From: Rhodanobacter thiooxydans LCS2
GTDB lineage: Bacteria > Pseudomonadota > Gammaproteobacteria > Xanthomonadales > Rhodanobacteraceae
Length of the DNA: 64,000 nucleotides
Assembly (NCBI RefSeq): GCF_000264375.1
Contig: NZ_AJXW01000010.1
Location: 1-64,000 of the forward strand
Reading direction: 5' to 3'
Position numbers and translations under genes: made by a program. Below, in pieces: positions 49,425 to 57,601 of the stretch (its first letter is position 1; each line of letters starts with the position of its first letter). The notes under the pieces were generated by a model, which saw only the letters and a list, made by a program, of their open reading frames with translations, was not told the origin of the DNA and did not search any database.

Positions 49425-49859
49425 CTAGTAGGTGCCGACCACCTTGCCGCTGGTGGCGTCGATCTTCAGCTTGACGGGATTGCCGGCCGGGTTCCTGGCC
49501 TTGGCCTTCCACATGCCGTCGTCGAAGTCGATGTCGTGCACGTGCGTGTAGCCCTGGGTTTCCAGGGCGGCACGGACATCGTCCTTGCTCAGCCGCGACA
49601 CCTGCTCGTCCGGGTACACCTGGCCGGTGCTGGCGTCGATGCGCAGGTCGACCCGGCGGCCGTTCGCGCTCCTGGCTTCGGCGTACCACATGCCGTCCCT
49701 GAACTTCAGGTCGTGCACCTTGGTATAGCCCTGCGCGGTGAGCTGGCTTTGTACCTGCGGCTCGGTCATCGCCTGCTGCGCCACCGCAGCGGAGGAAATG
49801 CCCAGCGCCAATGTTCCCAGCGCCAGGGTAAGGGTCAGTGGAGCGAGTTTGTGGGCCAT
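49425..49859 (-). CDS. PepSY domain protein with two repeats
   Basis: 144 residues with a signal peptide (about 1-28, ending SSAAVAQQ). Two PepSY-like repeats follow: MTEPQVQSQLTAQGYTKVHD...GRRVDLRIDASTGQVY and LSKDDVRAALETQGYTHVHD...NPVKLKIDATSGKV. PepSY domains often inhibit proteases; the neighbouring M28 peptidase on the same strand makes an inhibitor role possible but unproven. The two genes are 80 bases apart. The start at 49859 precedes the signal peptide. Confidence 0.9.
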   Translation of the reverse strand: MAHKLAPLTLTLALGTLALGISSAAVAQQAMTEPQVQSQLTAQGYTKVHDLKFRDGMWYAEARSANGRRVDLRIDASTGQVYPDEQVSRLSKDDVRAALETQGYTHVHDIDFDDGMWKAKARNPAGNPVKLKIDATSGKVVGTY

Positions 49860-50060
49860 GGAGGACACCTGGTTGCGTGCGGAAGTCCGAGTCTCGAATC
49901 GGCCCAAGCAACCGGCGGTGAACGCGGCATCCCGCTGCTGGCTGGCGTTCAGGCAGGTGACGCGGGCGTCAAGTTTTTCACTGCTGCGCCGATAGCCGTG
50001 TTCATGCCCGGTAGTCGCCAGTTGGCTATAGTGCCGGCTGGCCCAGGGGGTGAGGTTTCG

Positions 50061-50594
50061 ATGAGTGAGCGTCAGGCACCGTTTCGCCCTTCCGGCGGAC
50101 CGCAGGGCACCCGGTTTTTTTCCACCGAGGCATTGCGGCAATACGCCAGCGAGACCGCGAGCGCGACGGAACGCCGGATCAGCGTGCACGAACCGGTGCT
50201 CGAAGGCACCAGCGTCGGCATCGAGGGGCATCGCTTCGCGCTGGGTCCGGGCCGCCAGTCCATCGGCCGCCGGGGCGACAACGAGATCGTCATCGACGAC
50301 CTCAGCGTGTCGGGCAACCATGCCTGGATCACCAACCAGAACGGTCACTGCGTCATCGTCAACACGCTGTCCACCAACGGCACCTTCGTGAACGACCAGC
50401 GCATCCACGAGGTGGCCTTGTGCCACGGCGACCACATCCGGCTGGGGCAGGCGGAGTTCGTGTTCCTGACCCGCGAGCACGGCCAGCCGGAACCTGCATC
50501 GCGGCGCCGGATCGTCGCGGCCGTGCTGCTCGCCGCGGTGGCGGTGCTAGCGGCGCTGGCCGCGCTGGCGTGGTGGTTGCGCGGGTCGCCGTGA
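50061..50594 (+). CDS. FHA domain protein with a C-terminal membrane helix
   Basis: 177 residues. The FHA domain (about 48-135) has GRQSIGRRGDNEIVIDDLSVSGNHAWI, including the phosphothreonine-binding Gly-Arg and Ser-x-x-His, and VNTLSTNGTFVNDQRI. A single hydrophobic helix (about 152-173, IVAAVLLAAVAVLAALAALAWW) ends the protein, so the FHA domain faces the cytoplasm. The next gene, a Ser/Thr kinase, overlaps its stop by four bases. The pair probably forms one phospho-signalling unit, the FHA domain reading phosphothreonines made by the kinase. Confidence 0.93.
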   Translation: MSERQAPFRPSGGPQGTRFFSTEALRQYASETASATERRISVHEPVLEGTSVGIEGHRFALGPGRQSIGRRGDNEIVIDDLSVSGNHAWITNQNGHCVIVNTLSTNGTFVNDQRIHEVALCHGDHIRLGQAEFVFLTREHGQPEPASRRRIVAAVLLAAVAVLAALAALAWWLRGSP

Positions 50595-52297
50595 GCGCGG
50601 ACGCCATTCCGCAGCAGGTCGGCCGCTACCGCATCGAGGGCGTGCTCGGCGAAGGCGCGATGGCAGTCGTCTACGCCGGCTTCGACCCGGACATCGAACG
50701 CAAGGTGGCGATCAAGTGCCTGCACCGCGAGGTTGCCGCCGACCCCGCCTACCGGCGCCGCTTCCTGATCGAGGCGCGCGCGGCCGGCCACCTGACCCAC
50801 CCGCACATCGTCACCATCTTCGACGTCGGCGAGACCGACGACGGCCGCTCCTATATCGCGATGGAGCGGCTGCCGGGCGAGACGCTTGCCAGCGCCGTCG
50901 CCCGCGAGGGTTTTCCGCCGCTGCCGGTGATCATCGACCTGGTTGGGCAGCTCGCGGCGGCGCTCGACTACGCGCATGCGCGCGGCATCGTGCACCACGA
51001 CGTCAAGCCCGAGAACATCATGCTGGTCGACGGCTGGAGCTACGCCAAGATCAGCGACTTCGGCATCGCCGAGCGCCGCGGCTCGCCGGGCGACGTCGGC
51101 GGGGCGTCCGCGGAAATCGGTGGCACCCCGGCCTACATGGCGCTGGAGCGCCTGCGCGGCGAGCGCACCGATGCGCGCAGCGACCTGTTCTCGCTGGGCG
51201 TGGTGCTGTACTGGCTGGTCGTCGGCAAGCTGCCGTGGCCGGATATCGGCAACCCGCAGCAACTGCTCCGCAAGCGCCTGCGTCTGCCGCGGCCGCCGAT
51301 CCGCCCGCGCGACCCGACCACGCCGTCGATCCTGGTCAGCATCGTGCGCACCCTGCTGGCGCCGGTGGCGGAGTCGCGCTATCAGCGCGGCGCGGAGGTC
51401 ATTGACGACCTCCGCCTGGCCGCGCGCGAGTACGAGCGCGAGCGCGAGAACCCGCTGACCACCCGCATCATTTCCCTGCGCCTGCGCTGGGCCAGCAGCC
51501 TGGGCGCGATCCTGAGCCTGGTGCTGGTGCTGGGGCTGGCCGCGATCTATGCCAAGCAGAACGCCGCGGTGACTGGCGTGGCGCTGGATTTCGGCAGCTC
51601 GATGGGGCGCATGATCGCCGGCGAGTCGGCCGAGAACCTGCTGCTCGGCGACCAGGCTGCCACGCGCGCGCTGGTCACCGACGTCTCGCGCAACCAGCAG
51701 ATCCGCTACCTGGCGATCGCCGACCGCGATGGCGGCGTCATCGCCAGCACGCAACCGCGGGAGGTCGGCCAGCGGCTGCCCGCGCCCGACGGCGAGAAAT
51801 ACCTGGCGCCATCGGGTGACGTCCAGAGCTACCTCAGTCGTACCGCGGGCGACCGGGGGGAGGGCGGCATGCTGCTGTTCGACGTGCCGATCCAGTACCA
51901 GGCCAAGACCGTGGGCGAGCTGCGCCTGGGCATCAGCAACGCGGCGCTGCGCGCGGCGCAGCGGACCACCTTGGGGGTGATCGCCGTGGTGCTGGTGCTG
52001 ACCCTGGCCGCGGTGGTCGGCGCGGCCTACTGGCTGTTCCGTCGCCCGCTCAACATGCTGGCCCTGCTTGGCGATGCGCTGCTGAAGGTGGCGCGCGGCG
52101 ATTTTCGCCACCGCATCCGGCTGGCCCGCCGCGACGAGTTTGGCCGGCTGTTCGATGCCTTCAACCTGATGAACGGCGCCTTGCAGGCGCGCCAGCACCG
52201 GTCCGCGACGCCCGCGCCGGCCACCGCCGGCGAGGATGTCACGCGGCCGACGCGGATCATGGCCGCGGTCACGGAAGACGGTGCCGGCGAACCCTGA
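50591..52297 (+). CDS. Membrane Ser/Thr protein kinase with C-terminal sensor/HAMP-like module
   Basis: 568 residues, GTG start overlapping the FHA stop. The Hanks-type kinase domain is N-terminal (about 13-270): glycine loop LGEGAMAVVY, VAIK with Lys42, HHDVKPEN where His136 replaces the usual Arg of HRD (catalytic Asp137 kept), DFGIAE (Asp156) and GGTPAYMALE. After a linker come a first membrane helix (about 300-322), a periplasmic region of about 120 residues, a second membrane helix (about 455-478) and a HAMP-like stretch (RRPLNMLALLGDALLKVARGDFRHRI...DEFGRLFDAFNLMNGAL). No output domain follows the HAMP-like part. The non-RD loop suggests no activation-loop phosphorylation requirement. 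Confidence 0.93.
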   Translation: MSADAIPQQVGRYRIEGVLGEGAMAVVYAGFDPDIERKVAIKCLHREVAADPAYRRRFLIEARAAGHLTHPHIVTIFDVGETDDGRSYIAMERLPGETLASAVAREGFPPLPVIIDLVGQLAAALDYAHARGIVHHDVKPENIMLVDGWSYAKISDFGIAERRGSPGDVGGASAEIGGTPAYMALERLRGERTDARSDLFSLGVVLYWLVVGKLPWPDIGNPQQLLRKRLRLPRPPIRPRDPTTPSILVSIVRTLLAPVAESRYQRGAEVIDDLRLAAREYERERENPLTTRIISLRLRWASSLGAILSLVLVLGLAAIYAKQNAAVTGVALDFGSSMGRMIAGESAENLLLGDQAATRALVTDVSRNQQIRYLAIADRDGGVIASTQPREVGQRLPAPDGEKYLAPSGDVQSYLSRTAGDRGEGGMLLFDVPIQYQAKTVGELRLGISNAALRAAQRTTLGVIAVVLVLTLAAVVGAAYWLFRRPLNMLALLGDALLKVARGDFRHRIRLARRDEFGRLFDAFNLMNGALQARQHRSATPAPATAGEDVTRPTRIMAAVTEDGAGEP

Positions 52298-52305
52298 GCT
52301 GCGGC

Positions 52306-53217
52306 TCAGTATTGCTTGAGCCGCTGCTTGAGCTCGCGTGCGCGGGTGCGGTAGACGATCGCCGGTTCGTAGTCCGGCGCGATCGCCAGGACCCGGTCCC
52401 ACAGCGCGATAGCCTGGTCCAGTTGCTGGTCGCGGTACAGCACGATCGCGCGCTCGTGGTACGAGTCCAGCAGTTGCTTGCGCAGCGCGACCGCGCCGGT
52501 GCCCGTCGGCTTCAGGCTGGGGTCGATGCTCAGTGCCTGGTCGAGGCGGGCCAGCGCCTGCTGCTGGTGGCCCTGGCCGAGCAGGGACACACTCTCGTCC
52601 TGCAGTCGGCGCGCGGCGGTCGCCGGTGGCTCGGCGGATCGCACGACCGCCGTCGGCAGCGTGGTCGCCGCCGGCGCCGCGGGTGCGGCATCGGCGCCGG
52701 CCGACAGCGGCATGTGCAGCGTCTCGCCGACGCGCAGCATTGAAGGATTGGTCGAACCGTTGTAGCGGGCCAGGATCAGGAACAGGTTCGGGTCGCCGAG
52801 GTAGCGCGCAGCCAGGGTGCTGTAGGAATCGCCCGACTGCACCACGTGCGCGCGCCAGCGTTCGCCCAGCTCCTGCCGTGGATCGGCGGTGAGCTGGCGC
52901 AGCATGGCGCGTGCGGCACGGTCGCCCGGGCGCCGTTCCAGGATCTGACGCAAGGCCTTTTCGCCTTCGGCATAGTGGCCGGACTGGAGCCGGTCGCCGA
53001 TCGCGGCCAGCGACGGCTCCCTGGCGGCGTTCGCCGATGTCGCCGCTGCCGTCGGCGATGCTGAGGGCGTGACCACCACCGCGGCACGCCTGTCGCGCAA
53101 CTGCGCGCAGCCGCCCAGCCCCAGCGTGGCCAGGGTCACCGCCATCAGCATCGCCCGCTGCCACCGGCTGGCGGCAGCGGGCGAGAGCGTGCGGGTGTCG
53201 TTCGGCAGACTCGTCAT
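52306..53217 (-). CDS. LysM-containing lipoprotein with TPR-like repeats
   Basis: 303 residues with a lipoprotein signal (LMAVTLATLGLGGC, lipobox Cys about residue 37). A LysM-like domain (about 122-170, HVVQSGDSYSTLAARYLGDPNLFLILARYNG...LRVGETLHMP) suggests peptidoglycan contact. TPR-like helices flank it (about 70-110 and 200-300). It is convergent with the kinase gene, only 8 bases apart. A role linking the cell wall and the kinase system is conceivable but inferred from position alone. Confidence 0.88.
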   Translation of the reverse strand: MTSLPNDTRTLSPAAASRWQRAMLMAVTLATLGLGGCAQLRDRRAAVVVTPSASPTAAATSANAAREPSLAAIGDRLQSGHYAEGEKALRQILERRPGDRAARAMLRQLTADPRQELGERWRAHVVQSGDSYSTLAARYLGDPNLFLILARYNGSTNPSMLRVGETLHMPLSAGADAAPAAPAATTLPTAVVRSAEPPATAARRLQDESVSLLGQGHQQQALARLDQALSIDPSLKPTGTGAVALRKQLLDSYHERAIVLYRDQQLDQAIALWDRVLAIAPDYEPAIVYRTRARELKQRLKQY

Positions 53218-53244
53218 GCGGTGATCCCCTGTGCCGGCATCCGT

Positions 53245-53523
53245 CTACGCCTTCCGGGTCCGCCGCGGCTTCGCCTGCGCCGCCGCAATCAACTCCTGCA
53301 GGTAGGCAATGCCTTCCTCCTCCGGGAAGAACGTCACCACGTCGGCCACGCTCAGCTGGTGCCGCTGGCGCAAGGCCAGGAACTCCTCTCGCGCCCGCGT
53401 CAGCCGCTGTGCCGCTGCGGCCTTCTTGCCAAGCGGCTTGGCCGGCGATTGCGGTTCGGGCTTGCGTTCGAGCCTGGCGAGCTCTTCCTGGAATTGGCGG
53501 AAATCGTATTTCGGGGCAGTCAT
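53245..53523 (-). CDS. Small basic protein, unknown function
   Basis: 92 residues. It has a helical acidic/basic first part (FRQFQEELARLERKPEPQSPAKPLGKK), then a helix resembling a small DNA-binding or H-NS-like region (EEFLALRQRHQLSVADVVTFFPEEEGIAYLQELIAAAQ) and a basic tail (KPRRTRKA). The start at 53523 is chosen over 53571, which lacks family-like sequence. No ribosome site is obvious. It lies 27 bases beyond the lipoprotein start on the same strand. Confidence 0.65.
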   Translation of the reverse strand: MTAPKYDFRQFQEELARLERKPEPQSPAKPLGKKAAAAQRLTRAREEFLALRQRHQLSVADVVTFFPEEEGIAYLQELIAAAQAKPRRTRKA

Positions 53524-53832
53524 GAAATAGAGGGTACTGGTTGGTGGCCCGATTTTCGCACGTCGGGCCATCGCCGCGCAGTCGCACGGGCCTTTGCCGA
53601 TCTATGGCGCGTGCCGGGCAAGGCAAAAGCCCGCTAATGAGAGCAGGAGAGACTTGTTGCCATGCCTGGTGACCGGAGACGGCGAAGCGCCGAAACGGGA
53701 CCTTCGTCAATCGACCTGCGGACATTGCCGGCTGATGCACCCCCGCCACTCGTCGTGCCGGTGCCATGACTCGCAGTGCGCAATCGCCGTCCCTTTCAGC
53801 GCTTTCACGGGAAGGTCACTTGACCAAGATCT
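53524..53832. other. Long leader region upstream of the exopolysaccharide operon
   Basis: About 300 bases with no clear gene. It is less GC-biased near 53820-53860 and ends with the dyad at 53833. A promoter for the operon should lie here; I could not place -10/-35 or -24/-12 boxes with confidence. Confidence 0.5.
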
Positions 53833-53858
53833 AAAATCGTGACCCCTGTCACAGTTTT
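53833..53858. promoter_or_regulatory. Imperfect palindrome upstream of the EPS operon
   Basis: aaaatcgtgac and gtcacagtttt are inverted with two mismatches around a four-base ccct centre, 46 bases before the priming transferase ATG. The gtgac/gtcac core looks like a CRP-like or other dimer operator. Location in the leader of the operon suggests regulation. Confidence 0.55.
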
Positions 53859-53903
53859 ATGGACAGAAGCATCGTTGCGGTGGGGATGTGGGGAGGCGCA
53901 AAC

Positions 53904-55304
53904 ATGTACGGGCTATTCCGACTCCGTGCGCTGCACTGGCAGTTGCTGCTGGCATCGGTCGAGTTTGTGTTGCTGGTGGGAAGTGTCTACGGCGCGGTGG
54001 TGCTGCGCTACCTGGGCGACGTCAACACCCAGGTTGCGTTCAGCGAAGCGCTGCATTGGCGTGGGCTGCTGGTGGCGATGATGCTGATTGTCTCCATGGA
54101 GGCGCTGGGCTTGTACCAGGTCCATCTGCGGGCGGGCTGGCTCGGCCGGCTCAGTCGGCAAGGCATTGCCTTCGTGCTGGGCTGGATCGCGCTGACCGTG
54201 TTGTATTACGCGGTTCCTGCGGCGTATCTGGGCCGCGGAGTTCTGGGCATCGCGCTGGTCGTGGGCTACTTCGTCGTGGCGTTGTGGCGGGTGGTGTTCC
54301 TGGGTTTCGTGGACGCCGATCTGTTCAAGCGTCGCGTGGTGATGTTCGGCGCCGGCGAGCGTGCCGCCGAGGTGAGCCACAAGATGCGCCGCAGGACCGA
54401 CCAACGCGGGTTCAAGGTCCTGGGCTACGTGCCGGTTGGGGATGATCCGATATCCGTCTCCGCGCCCTTGCTGCTGCATCCCGATGGGGCCTTGTACGAA
54501 TGGGCGGCCCGGCGTGGCGTGGACGAAATCGTGGTGGGGCCGGACGATCGTCGCGGCACCTTGCCGGTGGACGCGTTGCTGGAGTGCAAGCAGCGCGGCA
54601 TGGCGGTGACCGAGCTCACCGAGTTCTTCGAGCGCGAGGCCGGCAGGATCAAGATGGATCTCACCAACCCCTCGTGGCTGATATTTTCGGACGGCTTCAA
54701 CAGCTCTCCGGTGCGGCGCTCGATCAAGCGGGCCTTCGATGTGGCCGTCGCCGCACTGGTGCTGGCGGTGGCATGGCCGTTCATGCTGTTGACGGCGCTG
54801 GCCATCCGGCTGGAGTCGGGCCGCGGCGCCCCGATCCTGTACCACCAGGAACGGGTGGGCGAGAACGGCGAGCTGTTCTCGGTGATCAAGTTCCGCAGCA
54901 TGGGCATCGACGCCGAGCGCGACGGGGTGGCCCGCTGGGCCAGCAAGAACGATGGCCGCGTGACCCGGGTCGGGCATTTCATCCGCAACGCCCGGCTGGA
55001 CGAGTTGCCGCAGCTCTGGAATGTGCTGTGCGGCGACATGAGCATCATTGGCCCGCGCCCCGAGCGGCCGCAGTTCGTGGCCGATTTCAACACCCGCATT
55101 CGCTACTACCGCTTGCGCCATTGCGTGAAGCCGGGGCTGACCGGCTGGGCACAGCTGCGCTACCCGTACGGTTCCTCGCTGGAGGACGCCGAGCAGAAGC
55201 TGAACTTCGACCTGTTCTACGTGAAAAACCACAACCTCGTGTTCGATCTGACCATCCTGGCCCAGACCGTGGAAGTGGTGCTGTTCGGGCGTGGCGCGCG
55301 CTGA
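53904..55304 (+). CDS. Undecaprenyl-phosphate sugar transferase (EPS priming enzyme)
   Basis: 466-residue inner-membrane enzyme that starts exopolysaccharide repeat units by moving a sugar phosphate onto undecaprenyl phosphate. Four N-terminal helices (about 13-125) precede a nucleotide-binding-like middle part (RVVMFGAGERAAEVSHKM). The C-terminal bacterial sugar transferase domain has KRAFDVAVAALVLAVAWPFML, VGENGELFSVIKFRSM, RVTRVGHFIRNARLDELPQLWNVLCGDMSIIGPRPERP and CVKPGLTGWAQLRYPYG. It matches the EpsE/PEP-CTERM-system transferase type. The ATG at 53904 follows ggggaggcg; a start at 53859 lacks a good site. First gene of a nine-gene row. Confidence 0.94.
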   Translation: MYGLFRLRALHWQLLLASVEFVLLVGSVYGAVVLRYLGDVNTQVAFSEALHWRGLLVAMMLIVSMEALGLYQVHLRAGWLGRLSRQGIAFVLGWIALTVLYYAVPAAYLGRGVLGIALVVGYFVVALWRVVFLGFVDADLFKRRVVMFGAGERAAEVSHKMRRRTDQRGFKVLGYVPVGDDPISVSAPLLLHPDGALYEWAARRGVDEIVVGPDDRRGTLPVDALLECKQRGMAVTELTEFFEREAGRIKMDLTNPSWLIFSDGFNSSPVRRSIKRAFDVAVAALVLAVAWPFMLLTALAIRLESGRGAPILYHQERVGENGELFSVIKFRSMGIDAERDGVARWASKNDGRVTRVGHFIRNARLDELPQLWNVLCGDMSIIGPRPERPQFVADFNTRIRYYRLRHCVKPGLTGWAQLRYPYGSSLEDAEQKLNFDLFYVKNHNLVFDLTILAQTVEVVLFGRGAR

Positions 55305-55334
55305 AAATCAACGGACACAGAGGGGGAGCAAAGG

Positions 55335-55958
55335 ATGAAACCGCACCCGGGAAACGGCTTTTTCTGGCTGGTGATGGCAGCGGGCTTGCTGCTGCTCGGC
55401 GGCTGCAGCAGCGCACCGATCATCGATGGTCCGACCGCGGCGCCGCCGCCGGTGGAACGCTACATCATCGGGCCGGGCGATACGCTGGAAATCTTCGTGC
55501 GCGACAACCCCAGCCTGTCCACCACCGTGCCAGTGCGTCCCGACGGGCGCATCTCGATCCCGCTGGTGCAATCCATCATGGCGGCCGGCGAAACCCCGGA
55601 CAAACTGGCGAGCGACCTGGAGAGCGCGTTGGGCCGCTACGTCCGCTCGCCAATGGTGACCGTGATCGTCAAGAGTTTCGTCGGCGCCTATAGCCAGCAG
55701 GTGCGCGTCGTCGGGCAGGCGACGATGCCCAAGGCGGTGCCTTACCGCAGCGGCATGACCCTGCTCGACGTGATGATCGAAGTCGGTGGCCTCACCAAGT
55801 TTGCCGCGGGCAACGGTGCGAAGGTCGCGCGTCGGCTGCCTGACGGCGGCGAGCAGACCATCCCGGTGCGGCTCGGCGACCTGATGAACGGCACGATCAA
55901 ATACAACATGGTCATGCAGCCCGGCGACATCCTGATCATTCCGCAGTCACTGCTCTGA
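55335..55958 (+). CDS. Polysaccharide export lipoprotein (Wza-like)
   Basis: 207 residues with a lipobox (LLLLGGCSSAP). Poly_export domain: YIIGPGDTLEIFVRDNPSLSTTVPVRPDG, then SLBB-like region QQVRVVGQATMPKAVPYRSGMTLLDVMIEVGGLT and PGDILIIP at the end. It is an outer-membrane lipoprotein forming the export channel together with the downstream chain-length protein. It is preceded by gggggagc, 30 bases past the transferase gene. The family is the short PEP-CTERM/XrtA-type Wza. Confidence 0.93.
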   Translation: MKPHPGNGFFWLVMAAGLLLLGGCSSAPIIDGPTAAPPPVERYIIGPGDTLEIFVRDNPSLSTTVPVRPDGRISIPLVQSIMAAGETPDKLASDLESALGRYVRSPMVTVIVKSFVGAYSQQVRVVGQATMPKAVPYRSGMTLLDVMIEVGGLTKFAAGNGAKVARRLPDGGEQTIPVRLGDLMNGTIKYNMVMQPGDILIIPQSLL

Positions 55959-56011
55959 CGCAACGCGTGCGAGTGCATGGCAACCGTCAACGACATCGGG
56001 AAGGCGAAGTG

Positions 56012-57601
56012 ATGCAGAAGCAATCGTTCGATTTGCGTGAGCTGTTTCAGCATGTGCTGCTGGAGGCGCGCACCAGTTGGCGCTACCGCTGGCATGCGCT
56101 GATCGTCGCGTGGTGCGTGGCGATCGTCGGCGCGGTGCTGGTGTTCAGCCTGCCGAACAAGTACGCGGCCAATGCCCAGGTGTATGCCGACACCGAGGCG
56201 CTGACGAATCCGCTGCTGCGCGGGGTTGCGGTGCAGCCGGATGTGCGGGGGCGTCTCCTGATCATGACCCAGACCTTGCTTTCGCGCCCCAACCTCGAGG
56301 CCGTGGCGGACAAGACCGGGTTGTCCCTGCGCGCCACGACCCCGGCGGACAAAGACGAGTTGTTGCTCAAGCTGGGCGCTGCCGTCACGGTGAAGGGCGC
56401 TGGCCCCAGGGATCTCTACGACATCAGCTATGCCGATCCCGACCGGCGGATGGCGCAGAAAGTGGTGCAGGCGTTCCTGCAGATCCTCATGAACGAGACG
56501 CTGGGCGCGAATACCGTGTCCACCGAGACGGCGCAGAACTTCCTGCAGCAACAGGTGCAGGCCTACAGCAACCGGCTGAACGAGGCGGAGCAGAAACTCG
56601 CGGATTTCCAGAAGGCCAATGTCGGCTATGTGCCAGGCCAGGGCGGCAGCAGTTACTCTGCGCGCCTGCAGGCGGCCGAGACCCAGTTGCAGAACCTGCA
56701 GGGCCAGTACGATACGGCCGTCGCCAGTCGCGCGACCACCCAGCAGCAGATGCGCGCGCTGGCAAGCAGCGGCCCGACCTCGTTGGGAGTCGACCCGCGC
56801 ACCCAGGATGTCGACAAGCAGATTGCGTCCTACCAGCAGCAGCTCAACCAGCTGTTGCTGAGTTATACGGACGAATACCCCGACGTGGTTTCCACCCGCC
56901 GCATGATCGCGCAACTGCAGGCGCGGCGCGATGCGCTGCGGAAGAGTGCGCCCGCGAGCCCGATGATGGGCGTGGTCTCGGACAATCCCGTGTACCAGGA
57001 AATGCAGAAATCCATGTATTCCACCCAGGTCAGCATCCAGGCGCTGGCCACGCAGATCGCGTTGCAGAAGCGGCAGATTGCCGACCTCAAGGGCAATGTG
57101 GACAAGATCTCCGACGTGCAGGCGACCTTGCAACGGCTGATGCGCAATTACGACGTTACCAAGAAGCAGTACGACCAATTGGTGGAGCGCTTGAACACGG
57201 CCGAGCTGTCTCAGGATGCAACGCAGAGCGGCAACAATCTGAAGTTCCGTGTCATCAATCCACCGGTCGTTCCGCTGCAGCCGGTGAGCCCGAAACGCGG
57301 ACTGCTGCTATTGCTGGTGCTCGCGCTGGCGCTGGTCGTCGGCGGCGGGTTTGCGTACTTCCTGCACAAGATGAACCCGGTGTTCGTGAGTCTCAAGAGC
57401 TTGCGGGAGTCCGGCGGTTATCCCGTGCTCGGCGCGCTCAGCCTGATCACGTCGCCATCGCGGCGCCAGGATCAGCACCGCGAAGTGGTCGGGTTTTGTA
57501 CCGGGACCGGCCTGCTGGTCGTGGTGTTGATGCTGGGGTTCGCCTTTGACGGACAACTTGCCCGGCTGGTGCAGCATTTCTTCATGGTGGGGGCCGCATG
57601 A
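56012..57601 (+). CDS. Polysaccharide chain-length determinant (Wzz-like)
   Basis: 529 residues in the inner membrane. The first helix (about 29-48, ALIVAWCVAIVGAVLVF) is followed by a long periplasmic coiled-coil domain (about 50-430; QNFLQQQVQAYSNRLNEAEQKLADFQKA, then QIASYQQQLNQLLLSYTDEYPDVVSTRRMIAQLQ) and Pro-rich helix 2 (VVPLQPVSPKRGLLLLLVLALALVVGGGF). A third hydrophobic segment (about 493-512) closes it. This is the XrtA-type Wzz with the GNVR motif region (QLVERLNTAELSQ). Start MQKQSFDL at 56012 with gaaggcgaag upstream; the GTG at 55967 is less likely. Its stop overlaps the kinase start. Confidence 0.93.
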   Translation: MQKQSFDLRELFQHVLLEARTSWRYRWHALIVAWCVAIVGAVLVFSLPNKYAANAQVYADTEALTNPLLRGVAVQPDVRGRLLIMTQTLLSRPNLEAVADKTGLSLRATTPADKDELLLKLGAAVTVKGAGPRDLYDISYADPDRRMAQKVVQAFLQILMNETLGANTVSTETAQNFLQQQVQAYSNRLNEAEQKLADFQKANVGYVPGQGGSSYSARLQAAETQLQNLQGQYDTAVASRATTQQQMRALASSGPTSLGVDPRTQDVDKQIASYQQQLNQLLLSYTDEYPDVVSTRRMIAQLQARRDALRKSAPASPMMGVVSDNPVYQEMQKSMYSTQVSIQALATQIALQKRQIADLKGNVDKISDVQATLQRLMRNYDVTKKQYDQLVERLNTAELSQDATQSGNNLKFRVINPPVVPLQPVSPKRGLLLLLVLALALVVGGGFAYFLHKMNPVFVSLKSLRESGGYPVLGALSLITSPSRRQDQHREVVGFCTGTGLLVVVLMLGFAFDGQLARLVQHFFMVGAA

